The notes beneath the pieces were generated by a model. That model was given only the letters and a program-made list of their open reading frames with translations, did no database searches and was not told where the DNA came from. From positions 5,119,327 to 5,183,326 of the forward strand of contig NC_061817.1 in NCBI RefSeq assembly GCF_021462225.1: a stretch of DNA of 64,000 bases. Direction: 5' to 3'. A program made the translations under genes and the position numbers. Within the stretch, counting starts at the first letter, position 1. The number at the start of each line of letters is the position of its first letter. Shown one piece after another: positions 1 through 10,619 of this stretch. The stretch comes from Girardinichthys multiradiatus (taxonomy: Eukaryota; Chordata; Actinopteri; Cyprinodontiformes; Goodeidae).

Positions 1-6
1 ACAACA

Positions 7-400
7 GTGGAAGCAAGAAGGTTGGAAGGACCCCAATCAGCACAGAGAGCAGAGGTTATGGCAGTAATAGCTGCGCTCAGACTGACAGAGAGGCAGGAAG
101 TGAATGTGTACACAGACTCAGCTTACTCCGCAGGAGCCGTTCATGTGGGACTCTGTCAGTGGTTGAGAGCAGGATTTTTGACAGCTGGAAGAAAACCTAT
201 AAAACATGAAGCAGAAATGAAAGAGCTAGCAGCTACGTAGCTTGTTGTTACCAGCAAAAGTAGCAGTGATCAAATGTAAAGGACATGACAGCAGTGATTC
301 AGAAGTAGCAAGAGGGAATCGGGCTGCTGACCATTCTGCCAAGATAACAGCAGCTTATATTGCTCAGATGATGATGGTGGCTGAAGAGGAGGAAGTAAGA
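7..400 (+). pseudogene. ERV pol fragment: C-terminal part of RNase H
   Basis: This is the end of a retroviral pol RNase H domain, cut by the window start. The first frame (7-240) has the Thr-Asp-Ser-Ala-Tyr motif that carries an RNase H active-site aspartate. The reading then moves one frame at about 240, where a stop is met. The second frame opens with a Lys-Gly-His segment and an Asn-Arg-Ala-Ala-Asp segment typical of the end of RNase H. The domain is therefore seen but broken by a stop and a frame change. It runs straight into the integrase remnant on the same strand, the normal order in pol. The env similarity to the second ERV at 7418-15198 suggests both belong to one lineage. Confidence 0.8.
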
Positions 401-1568
401 GAACAGTTGACCTTAGAGAGAGTAGTGGAGCTGCAGAGCAGAACAGCCCCTGAGGAGAAGAACATGTGGAAGATAAGAGGAGCTACAGAGCAGTCAGGAT
501 GTTGGAGAGGACCAGATGGTAGAATGATGTTCCCTCCTGGACTTAAACAGGAACTTTTTTCTGAGGCACATGGAGTAGGATACGTTGGAATTAAACAGAT
601 GCTGGAGAATCTGAAGGAGTGGTGGCATCCTTTTATGACAGACATGGTGAAACACTTTGTGAAATGCTATACAGTGTGTAGGCAATTCAATCCAAAGAAA
701 ACTTTGACACCGTTGCAGGGAAAATTTCCTTTAATCACAAGACCAGGAAAGGAAATAATTCTTGACTACACAGACATGGTGCAGTCAGTCAGAGGTTTCT
801 GATATCTGCTTGTGTGTGTGGATGCTTTCACAGGATGGCCAGAGGCATGGCCAGCGAAAAAGGAAGATAGTAAAACTGTGGTTAAATGTCTCATTAATTC
901 CCAGACACGGGTTTCCTGAAAAGATAAGGACTGACAATGGAACCCATTTTAAGAACCACGTGCTGCAACAGGTGGAGTCCAGTTTGGAGCTGAAACACAG
1001 GTTTGGCACGGTGTATCACCCTCAGTCCCAAGGAAAAGTTGAAAGAATGAATCGAAACCTGATAAACAAATTGGCTAAAATCTGTGCACAGACTAAATTA
1101 TCATGGGTTGATGCATTACCTCTTGCTTTGATGTCAATCAGGTGTTCAGTGAACTCAACCACAGGATACACTCCATACGAGCTGGAAACCGGAAGGAGTT
1201 TTCCAGGACCACGAGGAGCAGTTCTGACATCTACAGCTGATATACAGAATCTGTCACACAAAGACTATTTTTCTCAGCTTACAGACATTGGTGGAAACCT
1301 ACAACAAGGTTCTGGGATCTGAGAGATCTACAGGAGAGCCAACAACACCCCAGGTCAAGTGGTAGGGTTGAGAGTCATCAAGCGAAAGTGGTTGGAGCCA
1401 AAGTTCACAGGACCGTACCAGGTGACCAAGAGGACATCCCACACAGTGAGGCTGAAGGGCAAAGGAGACACGTGGTTTCATTGGAGCCAGTGCGCCGAGG
1501 CACCGGAACCAGGGAGACCCCTGGAGGAGATTGGAGGAAACACAGCTTCATCACAAGGGGCAGAATAA
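400..1568 (+). pseudogene. ERV pol fragment: integrase (zinc-binding, DDE core, C-terminal domain)
   Basis: Retroviral integrase inserts viral cDNA into the host genome. The zinc-binding region with its Cys pair lies at about 560-690. The core begins near 760, where reading slips to another frame (762-1322). The second catalytic Asp is in an Arg-Thr-Asp-Asn-Gly motif at about 930, and the Glu is in a Gly-Lys-Val-Glu-Arg motif at about 1040, exactly 35 residues later: the classic D,D35E spacing. After a TGA at 1320-1322 the SH3-like C-terminal domain resumes (about 1359-1500) with Trp-Leu-Glu-Pro and Gly-Pro-Tyr. At least two frame breaks make it non-coding. The D,D35E core and C-terminal domain support a gamma/epsilon-retrovirus-like origin. 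Confidence 0.85.
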
Positions 1569-2137
1569 TCTCCTCAGCTGTGTCAGACAACTAGGCAGTC
1601 TACCTTAGTTGTTGAAGAAAGAAGACCAACAGACACCAGCGCACAAGATGTCACCTGTATAAGGGACCAACAAACAGCGAGACTGCGCCACCCAGAGGAC
1701 GAAAGGACGAGAGAAAACAAAAAAATAACATTTTCAATTTATGCTTTTTGCTTAACAAAAGCTATATTTTATGTTATTGCATTTTTACTCTTTTATTATA
1801 TTCATCTATTGTTGTGCTTACTGTTCAGGGGCCATAAGGATTGTAGTGATTGAACCCACGCAGTGTTTGTTTTTAATGAAGAAATGCAATTAATTAATAG
1901 GACTGATAAGACATCCTCCACTTAGAAGGGGTCAAGACATCCCTGCTGAGGATCAGAAGGTTTTAAGCACCCTGAGACTACAGAAGCAGGAAATGCAATA
2001 GTCCTCAGGCAGCAGGGCCTAAAGTATAGTTAATGTAAAAGAATCCTTCTGTCCCTTCTGGAGTAAGAGGTGTATATTGATATTGCTTTGATTCATTTTT
2101 ATCTTCTCTCTGAAAGTATTAATTAAAGTTCACAGGG

Positions 2138-2746
2138 ATGATTAAATTTCAGCGAGGTCCATGGCATTGTCGGTTCCAGGCATGCTTAATTACAGTACTA
2201 GCGGCCACACTAATAACCAAAATGGAGGGCACCGGTGGGAGCACAAAAACTAAACAGCCCTCTTCTGTAGTTATGCACAGCTTGTCTGACCCTTATGGCG
2301 CCAAATTGACCAGAATGGCGTTGGATATGTTGCTAGCTGAAAAAGGGGGTGTCTGTGCCATGTTTGTAGATATGTGTTGTACTTTTATCCCCAATAACAT
2401 CGCTCCTGACGGATCTGTCACCCGAGCCTTAGAAGGATTGAGATCTCTGAGTAAAACTATGCACGAGCATTCAGGGATTGACAATGCATTGGAGCAATGG
2501 TTTACTGATATGTTTGACAAATGGAAAGGTTTAGTCATGTCATTAATGATTTCTATTGCTATTTCTGTTGCCATAATGGTTACCTGTGGTTGTTACTGTG
2601 TACCATGCATCAGGGCTCTGATGGTTCACTTCATCACTGCCACAATTGAGAAGGAGAGTGCTGAATCTAAACCTCCTACTTATCAGATGTGTGCTTTGAT
2701 GGACAGACTTCAGGGGCTGGAGCTGGCGGGAATTGTGGAAATATAA
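2138..2746 (+). pseudogene. ERV env fragment, transmembrane (TM) subunit frame of 202 codons
   Basis: The TM subunit of retroviral Env anchors the spike and carries the fusion machinery. The frame holds a CX6CC motif (Cys73, Cys80, Cys81), the disulfide motif linking TM to SU in gamma-type envelopes. A heptad-like Leu/Ile region follows at about 95-130, a membrane segment at about 132-150, and a Cys-rich juxtamembrane tail. Only about 570 bases separate it from the end of pol, so nearly all of the SU part is missing. The frame begins with a Met, but this is probably chance after the deletion. The minus-strand ERV at 8285-8560 carries a clearly related TM region. I call it a remnant; a retained cellular use is possible but unsupported. 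Confidence 0.7.
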
Positions 2747-2749
2747 ATG

Positions 2750-3712
2750 GCTTATTATTAGTAGTGTGGAACTATAAATGCATTATTATTAGTAGCTAAA
2801 ACTAAGATATATTTGGGACTTTGCTGCTTATAGATTGATTTAATTAGGAGTTTTAGTTATGCTTTTGATTGTTAGAAAAAACCTTAACAGTAGCCTCTAG
2901 TATTTAACACAATGAGTGTTTATTATTCAAGGTTAAAGCTTGCAGGTGTTTTCTGTCTGTATCGTGAGAAGCCGGCAGTGTATTGGGGAGGCATGGTACT
3001 CCTCTCTGTGCTGACCAAAACATTTGATAAGCATTCCACCCCAAAACTTCCTGAAAACGAGTGGGAAACAATTCTTAAGTAAATGATGAAATGTCAGTCA
3101 GTCAGTCATTTTATACCGCTTATTCCATAGTGGGTCGTGGGGGAGCTGGTGCCGATCTCCAGCAGTCTATGGGCGAGAGGCGGGGTACACCCGGGACAGG
3201 TCACCAGTCCATCGCAGGGCAACACACAAACAACCACGCACACATTCATTCATACACCTAAGGGCAATTTAGAGTTACCAGTTAACCTAACAGGCATGTC
3301 TTTGGACTGTGGGAGGAAGCCGGAGTACCCGGTGAGAACCCACGCATGCACGGGGAGAACATGCAAACTCCATGCAGAAAGACCCCAGGCTGGGAATCGA
3401 ACCCAGGACCTTCTTGCTGCAAGGCAACAGTGCTACAAACTGCACCAACATGCAGCCCATGATGAAATGTATCTCTGTTTTTTTATGCTGTTGCTGGGGA
3501 GACATCCACAGACAGAATGATTGTGTATGTGTACTGCATAGCAGCGTGGGGTATAAAATGTAATGTAACACAGCCCCCAGTGAGACAACACACAGACGTT
3601 TCCAGGTAGCAGTGTAAGTGTGATGTCTCCCTCTTTGAATTCAGATTGGTTTTAATAAACTTGTGGAAGCGTACAACTGATCTCTGACTGAGGATTGTCC
3701 TGTGGGGTGCCA
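2750..3712 (+). repeat. LTR-like 3' end of the first ERV, split by a SINE
   Basis: After env comes about 950 bases with promoter and polyadenylation signals in LTR order: TATAAAA at 3552-3558 and AATAAA at 3654-3659, about 100 bases apart. A SINE with a 12-bp target duplication interrupts it at 3095-3458. No polypurine tract, exact LTR borders or second LTR copy could be fixed; the 5' copy would lie outside the window. Confidence 0.45.
3095..3458 (-). mobile_element. tRNA-headed SINE, copy 1, with 12-bp target-site duplication
   Basis: This is a full copy of the SINE family best read at 63783-64000. Its tRNA-like head lies at the high-coordinate end (about 3400-3458, minus strand), and its tail, with GTCAGTCA repeats, at the low end. 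The 12-base sequence ATGATGAAATGT stands directly on both sides (3083-3094 and 3459-3470), the mark of target-primed insertion. The copy landed inside an ERV LTR-like region, so it is younger than that ERV. Reading frames across it are by-products. Confidence 0.85.
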
Positions 3713-4904
3713 AATTAAAAGAGTCGATGAGAGGTGAGGAGTAATGTAAGAGTTAACGGACGGCCAGTAAAGTTTTCCTACCTCGACAAAACCCCATTGT
3801 TTCTTTATGCTGACATTCCGCTCCTCTGACACAGGGTCCAACTCATGCGGCAAACCAGCAAAAAAGTTTGAAAAAATGTTCTAGTAACCACGATCACATT
3901 ACATAGAACCAAAGAAATCAATTCCAACATAACTATGTGCCACTATGAATATACCAAAAGCAACATAAATAAAATCCAGTTGTTTTTAACTTCAATTCAG
4001 TTCCATAAATAACAAACTGCAAAATTCAGTTGTTGTGCAGTTCATCAATGTCTCACTTAGAATTAGGTCACATATCATCCTGATTTATCTTGTATAAAAA
4101 TGAATATTAATTAATTCCATAATTCATGGAAATGTAATGTAATTTTGATGCATAAACCCTACAAATTTAATCTAATCATTAATTCCCACCAAGTATGAAG
4201 TCATGACTCAGATTCTTTATCAAAAATATATTCCTTACTTTTGGCATATCTTTAACTGTCTGCTAGCTTAATGGCACCAGGGAAAGCTTTCAATCTAATA
4301 AATCACCAATGATTCTGCATGCAAAACTAATTCTTCAAATTAGTTTAAACTATTTCATTAACCTTTTAATAGTAAAATACATTAATCTAAATGTCATGCT
4401 ACATCCTTAATTATTATACAAAAAACATGTTTTTAAGGCAACAATCACTACAAGCATTTTGATTCTATTGTCTCTTAAACAGTGTTAAAACTCAGGAAGG
4501 GAGGTGCTGAGCGTTACCATGACAGCAAAGGCATGAACCAACCTGGTAGGTGGGCGGAGTCAGGCAGAACTAACCTCTGATTGGCAGCCTATGGGCGGAC
4601 CCACAGTTTCTTCATTCCAACCCATCTTAGTGAACCTTAAACTGCAAAACTGTTAACATGCACCTACCTCAGAAACAAGCTGCTTCTTAACTCTCCTGAA
4701 AACTCAAGGTTTAATCAATTTGGGATTTAGAAACATTATTCTAAACATGGATTATTGTTTCATGCAACATATAAACAAACATTATTTTATGTGAACCAAA
4801 ACTACGTATGGAAATCAACTAAGAGAAAAGCACACTCATAATTTGTTCAAACTGAATTAAACATTCTACATGAATTAAAAATTAAAATAAAGCTTTTGAC
4901 TAGG
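3713..4904. other. AT-rich stretch without recognised gene
   Basis: No exon, repeat family or RNA gene was recognised. At 4540-4620 there are two GGGCGG boxes and a GATTGGC (inverted CCAAT) within 80 bases, which looks promoter- or LTR-like, but no coding exon or TATA box could be tied to them. Confidence 0.4.
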
Positions 4905-5480
4905 TATTGAAAGGATCCAAAATAAAATGACAGTCAGAGACCTGTCCTGACCTGAAGGCACAGGGATGCAACCCTCTCATCCACTCGGGTAAACCCCAAC
5001 ATGAGATGGCTGAGCAGGAGGGCAACAAGGGCAACAAGCAAACCCACCCCAGCTCGCCTCTCTCTCCGGGCCACTCCAGAGTAGAAGAGAGTCCAGCCTC
5101 TCTTGAGGAGCTAGGTTCCAGAGCCCACGCTGTGCATGGAGGCGAGCCCAACTTATTCTAGTCCATATCTCTCGACCTCCCGCACAAGTTCAGGCTCCTT
5201 GGCTCCCAACGAGGGGACATTCCACGTCCCTAGAGCCAGCCTAAGCATCCGGAAATCGAGCCATCGAGGTCTCCACCTTTGTCTGCTGCCCGATTCTCTT
5301 TGCAGCGGTCCCTCACGGTTCCTCTTGCAGGTGGTGGGCCCACTGGGGGATGGCCTTGCGTCTCTCGTTTGGGTTTGGCCCAGCCAGGTCCCGCGAGGAG
5401 CAACCCGGCCACCAGGCACTCTCCGATGAGTCCCGACCCCAGGCCTGGCTCCGGGGAGACCTTAGTCCAGCAGAGCAGCT
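4905..5480 (-). pseudogene. LINE fragment with AP-endonuclease N-terminus
   Basis: On the minus strand, at about 5240-5160, a frame reads Gly-Thr-Trp-Asn-Val followed by a Glu-Pro-Glu-Leu-Val-Arg-Glu-Val-Glu-Arg-Tyr segment. This is the start of the apurinic-type endonuclease of a non-LTR retrotransposon family common in fish. The remaining endonuclease is visible down to about 4905 in shifting frames with stops. Upstream (to about 5480) is a GC-rich leader. A related copy lies on the plus strand at 22060-22690. The exact LINE clade is not certain. Confidence 0.6.
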
Positions 5481-5892
5481 GTGGAATTTGGTAAAACTCT
5501 CGTGATGGATGTTCAGCTGAATAATCTGCAGCAACCTGTTGAATAGAATCATGAAAATGGAGCAAAATTTCAACTGTTTTTTAAACTTTGATGATCTTGT
5601 ACTGTGAAGAATTAAGTATACAACCTGGTAAAGTGACACATCAAATGTCCTTGTAGTCACAGTTGAATTATGTGTTCCTATGTCCACAAGGATTCAAATG
5701 CTTCCATGCTCCAGGAACAAACAAAACACTGCATTTGTTATGCAGGTATATGCTGTCATTTATCCAGCTCCTCTTGCTACTACTACTACTGTCTCTCAGA
5801 GTGTATTAATGCAAACCTGGTACATTTCTTTTAATCGCATTCATGCATTTGTTGGGTTTAGTCAAATTATTGTAGCAAAATTTGTAAAAAAG

Positions 5893-5943
5893 AAAATGTT
5901 AAAATGTTAAAACAAAAAATGTTAAAACAATGTTAAAACAATT
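5893..5943. repeat. Short tandem repeat of an AATGTTAAAAC-like unit
   Basis: The phrase ATGTTAAAA recurs four to five times with small length changes within 50 bases. Confidence 0.6.
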
Positions 5944-5959
5944 TAACAATTTTGTGTTA

Positions 5960-6530
5960 AATTGTCTAACCCCAGGGGATCTCTTATCTTTATGTTTACG
6001 TTCATCTGCTTAGCTGTCTTTCTTTCCTAGATGAAGCCACTAAAGGAGCTACTTCCATTAACATTTTACTTTTCTTTCCCCTAGAAAGTACTCCTGGATC
6101 AGTGCTTCTGTGTTCTTTTTGTGTCTCTGCTCTGTTCTCTCGAATCCCCAGTTGGTCGTGGCAGATGGCCCATCATGCTCAGCCTGGTCCTGCTGGAGGT
6201 TTCTTCCTGTTAAAAGGGAGTTTTCCTCTCCACTGTCACTACATGCATGCTCAGTATGAGGGACTGCTGCAAAGTCAATGCAAGCAACTATCCACTGTCA
6301 CTACACGCTCATCCAGGAGGAGTGAATGCTGCAAGTCACTAAATCGATGCAATCTGCTGGGTTTCCTTAAATTGAATACAATTCCAACATAAATTTAATA
6401 CAATTTATGTTGGAATGTATGTACCTGACTTGAAATCTGTATAATTCTACTGAATTGACATTGTAAAGCGGCATGAGACAACATGTGTTGTGAATTGGTG
6501 CTTTATAAATAAAACTGGATTGAATTTAAT
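5960..6530 (+). mobile_element. L2-type LINE 3' tail, copy 1
   Basis: The stretch matches, feature by feature, the tail at 59515-60030: the same CTGGATCAGTGCTTCT start, the same TTTCTTCCTGTTAAAAGGGA block, the same ACATGTGTTGTGAATTGG end and the same ATAAATAAA-like terminus. No reverse transcriptase precedes it, so it is a 5'-truncated insertion. A perfect 15-bp inverted repeat (6381-6395 and 6402-6416) interrupts the tail and is absent from the second copy. Confidence 0.75.
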
Positions 6531-7417
6531 TTTTAACTCTCTGTTTCAGTTTAGCATGTACACCAAGTCACAAGGCATTTCAATGGATATACCACATATT
6601 TAGTGTGGCAAGTAATCTTGTTCTTGATAAAGAATATTTTACCTGTATGGGCATGTAGTAAAACATTACCTTTAATCATAGCACTAAACTGAGCACAAAT
6701 GGAATTTTTTTTTCAAATGTCATTGAACGATATGACAAAGGATTAGGAAAATTTAACGAACTGCCAAAGAAGAGAGATCATCTATAAGCCACATTCTGTG
6801 TGTTCCAGTTCTGTCTTTTTTTCTTTTCCTTCTTTTCATCAACTTCATAAAAAAAATGTATGTAGCCAGAATGAAATTGTCACTAGTTTGAATGATTACC
6901 ATGGTAGTAGTACAGTATCAGCATAGGTAAAAATAAAATTAACATTAAAAGTATGTTTAGTGGCCACGCTTTAAAAAAAGTCTTGTTTTTGTTCATTCAT
7001 TAAACGCATTGTCTCTGATGCGTCACAGCAGACATGAGCAGAAGGCAGAGCTATTAAAACGACCTATGAGAACCAAGTGTTGCATGTAGCTGTACTCTGG
7101 GCTTTACAATGGCACAAGAAACACTTTCTGAACATATTTTGTCCTCACAACTACAGGGGGTTACTACTGGAGCATCCCTCTCCTGCAGTCGATACTAGCT
7201 GCCTAGCGGCTAATAATGAGACAACACAAAATTAGCTGAATTGTCTGGTTTGTCTATATAATTGGTTAAAAGCTTGTAAGATTTATTTGACCGCTAGCAG
7301 GGTCAAGGTTACACTCTACAAAGCAGCAAAAATAATAAAAAAATGACATATTTATTGCATCACTGTTGCTCCTATTGTAAAGACTTACTGTTTACAAAAC
7401 AATACACATGTTCCTTG
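6531..7417. other. Gap before the provirus; nothing recognised
   Basis: AT-rich sequence without exon-like frames. It is the original left flank of the provirus insertion and reads on into 15204 once the provirus and one target copy are removed. Confidence 0.4.
7413..7417. other. Left target-site duplication of the provirus (CCTTG)
   Basis: CCTTG directly precedes the left LTR and is repeated at 15199-15203 directly after the right LTR. Confidence 0.85.
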
Positions 7418-7924
7418 TGTCAGGTTTAACCAACCTAACAATATTTATAACAACACAAAAAGAAGAGAGAGAGACAAAATGTTAGTTATTTTACTCGTAC
7501 GAGGAGAACGATCAGAAACATGTTCAGTTACAAGTCCCCAATCATTCTGAACAGCATCTGTCCGCCTCCTCTTTTTATTGTCTTTCGGGGGTCCCTAGTT
7601 TACATAAAACATTGTTCTCTAAAGGATGGGGGAAAACAACAGCTGCATCGTAAACAGGTCATAAACAGCTTTATACATTAACAACACATTTCCCACAGTC
7701 TCCTCCAACTTGTAGGGTCAGCCGTGCCTTCATCTTTATGACCTCCTCAACTTGTGGGGTCAGCCGTGCCTTCATCTTTATGACCTCCTATTTATGACCT
7801 TTGCCTGCAGACAAACTCACACATCCTTTACTCACACATACATCATGAAAGGTTATAAGATCAAATAGTCAAGTTAAAGAATAGGAGAAAATATAAGATA
7901 AATCTATATTCAATTATTCCAACA
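7418..7924 (-). repeat. 3' LTR of the minus-strand provirus
   Basis: 507 bp. Read on the minus strand it has a GTATAAAG TATA box (plus 7668-7676) and AATAAA (plus 7574-7579) about 95 bases downstream. U3 carries two 42-bp direct repeats (7707-7748, 7749-7790), each with an AGGTCA half-site, the usual form of a retroviral enhancer duplication. Confidence 0.95.
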
Positions 7925-7939
7925 TTTCCCCCCTGTTTG
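7925..7939 (-). promoter_or_regulatory. Polypurine tract of the provirus
   Basis: On the minus strand CAAACAGGGGGGAAA abuts the LTR start, where plus-strand DNA synthesis is primed in reverse transcription. Twelve bases of it (AACAGGGGGGAA) recur in pol at 10590-10601. Confidence 0.85.
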
Positions 7940-8039
7940 TCTTATATGTGCTCATATTCTCATATCACTTAACAACCACTTCTGTCAAATTTTGTAACTG
8001 TAAGTTTATCTTCATGAGTACAAAGACAAGAGGCCCTTA

Positions 8040-9640
8040 CTGACATTTAAATCACATAATCATATAGAAATGGATCTGCATACAGGTCAGAACTGTGGTC
8101 AGTCCCATCCTCGTCATCTTCATCATCCTGATGTTTAAATAACGGATAGAGTTGTGTAACTCTGTTTTCCATAGGAGAAAATAGCTGTGGTGATAAGACG
8201 GTTAAGCAGAGTACAAAAGCAGGGCATTCAACAACATCCACACAATGTCAAAATTGCAGCAAACACTGCAAAGGAAATTATTACTCATGATACTAAAATT
8301 TTATACTTCCCAAACATATCCAGCCAGGAGTCCCACATCGAGGCGTCTACTCCATAATGCTCTTTCATTTTGCCATTTAGAGATCTCAAACCTTCTATGG
8401 CTTTCGTTAGGCTGCCATCAGCCGCCGTGTTGTTAGGTGTGAATGTGCAACATTTTTCTCCGAAAATAGCACAAACTTCTCCTTTTTCAGCTAACAACAT
8501 GTCCAAAGCAATTCTATTCTGGAATGCTATCAGGGAAGTTGAAGCCAATTAGTCATGGACAGTTTCAAACCCGCTTTGTCCAATTTCCTAGTTTTTGTAC
8601 ATTGTAATGAATATAGTTGATCCTGTCTACGTTTCCGTTCAACGTACACCACCAACAGATACTTGATTCAAATCCTGCAGCTACTTGATCAGTTAATTTA
8701 TCTTCATCTATAGCATCTATGTATGTAGAGTCTCCCTCAGTCTGCCAAGCTGCAGCTCTGCACTTTCTATCACACCAATCATGTGGATTTAACACTAAAT
8801 AGTCCATCTGTTACTTCATCTACTAACATAGGATATAACCATAAAGTAATTAAGCACAGAGTCCTGTTACTTTTGAAGGTGATCAATCAAACAACCACCA
8901 CCAAATGTCTCCTCTAGAGACTGGTTTAAAACACTTATTTACTTTTACAATTGCAGTACACCATACTGCAATGAGATTTCCCAATTTATTACCTCCCTCT
9001 GTCATATTTATACAGGTATAGTTTCCAGTGGTGACTCGCTTATGGAAAACTGATTTATCCTTATCTGCTATAATTACAGGAAAAACAGAATCCTTGTGCT
9101 GACACATTTCATTAGGATTAGTTTTATTCATTACTTCCATCACACAGAGTTGTGGTATCACAGCTGGAATTATTTATAATAAAAGCCTGGAACCCAAACA
9201 CACAACACAATCTCTTTTAGTCATGTTAGCCTCTTGTTCTACCATCAATAATCAGTTATTATTTGTTCCTGATACTCCTGTAATAACCTGGAACTTAGTC
9301 ATCTGTGGTTAACTTTCCTAACATAATTTTCACTCTCTTCGCTCTGTTACCTGGATTACATTATCAGCTTTATGGAACTTAAACAACTTCTTTTAATAAC
9401 TAGCATAAGCAGTGGTGCGCCACTCTGGTGTCCAATTATTCCCTTCATCAGCTACCATCATGGACCATGAGGTGTCTCTTCTATCATTAGTTAAGTACCA
9501 TTTATAACTTCTATAATCCTGTCCTTTCCTTCCTCATTTGGTCAAGCTAATGAGTGGGATCAGCACCACAGCTATGGTTTTAGATTTCACGCACACTTGA
9601 ATACCATAAGTATAAGAAGTTTGTTTAGTACACATAGTTA
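8040..9640 (-). pseudogene. Provirus env remnant (SU pieces and TM ectodomain)
   Basis: A TM-type segment is read at 8548-8285 on the minus strand, with a CX6CC motif and a following Leu/Ile-rich heptad region. It resembles the TM frame of the ERV at 2138-2746 residue by residue over about 70 positions. Upstream on the same strand, broken frames at 8807-8565 and 9161-8883 are rich in Cys, Trp and Asn-X-Ser/Thr sites, as expected of a surface subunit. Stops and frame shifts separate the pieces, and the membrane anchor is not continuous with the ectodomain. No functional envelope is encoded. Confidence 0.7.
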
Positions 9641-10129
9641 GGTTATCTTTCCTACCTTGATTTAGCACTATTTGTTTCATATAACTCATAACAGATGTTG
9701 TTACATTCTAATTCATCTTGACTGGTTTCCAGAAGTACCAGAAAAACAAAAAAATCAATATAAAAAAAAAATATAAACGCACAGCATCGGAAAGCATTGT
9801 TCATCCATCTAGAAATCCTTTTGGCTGAAATTTTCACTCCTCTAAATGGTTCCAGTGTCTTAATTGTCTTCACTGACTTTCGGATCTCTCCAGACTCTAA
9901 ATGTCTGGGTCCACCCTATTATCAGTCTATAAATCACTTCCCCTGACGGAGCTTTCAACCGAAATGATCTTTTTACAATGTGTAAGGTGAATCCAGGTTC
10001 ATCTCTCAGTTATTTTACTGCCCTGGCAGTGGTTCATAATACCTAATATGGATCCTCCCACTTAGGTGAATAACAATGCTTCTTCTTTACACTCCTTATT
10101 AACACCCAGTCTCCTTGTTTCACTAGTTA

Positions 10130-10520
10130 GTTTTCCTGCTGGGAAATAGAACATTCCTCATTAGCTTAAATTTATTTCTGTTGGTTTCTAACATACTCCT
10201 CATATAATCAACTAGGTTAGCTTCTTCATCTAACTCCCACTTATTTTTGAACTGTGGTAATCTGTATGGTCTTCCACATAACATTTCATAGGGTGTTAAC
10301 CCTGAGGTAGTTGTAATGTTTAGTTGGAAATAGTTCTATCCATTTAGAAAATGCATCTATAATGACTAAACAAAACTTTTTCCCTTCACTGTGGTTTAAC
10401 TCAATAAAATCCATATCAATTGTTTGAAAAGGGTATCTTAGTTTTGCAAATTGTCCCCTTTGTTGTCTTAAATTCCCTTGTGGATAATGTTTTACACATG
10501 CTAAACATGTTTTACAAAAA
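10130..10520 (-). pseudogene. Provirus integrase remnant with deleted catalytic core
   Basis: Minus-strand reading from about 10510 gives a Cys-X2-Cys zinc-binding end, then the beginning of the catalytic core up to a Asp-Ala-Phe-Ser-Lys-Trp segment near 10350. The next recognisable part (Leu-Thr-Pro-Tyr-Glu) at about 10300 belongs well beyond the second Asp and Glu. The middle of the DDE core is therefore missing. The C-terminal part continues to about 10130. Confidence 0.7.
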
Positions 10521-10589
10521 AATTTTTTAATAAGAAGTTTTTAGAATTTAATCAATATGTTATATAATATTAATATATCTGTCCTACTA

Positions 10590-10601
10590 TTCCCCCCTGT
10601 T
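10590..10601 (-). promoter_or_regulatory. Internal polypurine-tract copy (possible central PPT)
   Basis: AACAGGGGGGAA on the minus strand is identical over 12 bases to the 3' polypurine tract. It lies between the RNase H and integrase remnants, where lentiviruses and foamy viruses keep a central tract. It may also be plain coding sequence. Confidence 0.4.
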
Positions 10602-10619
10602 GAGACATTATGAAACACG

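Noticed and set aside
3137..3520. 127-codon open frame
   Set aside because: It lies across the SINE copy 1; the same frame appears in the other SINE copies and is a by-product of the repeat.
4540..4620. Host promoter (GC boxes and inverted CCAAT)
   Set aside because: No TATA, exon or transcript start could be tied to it; reported only as a note in the gap.
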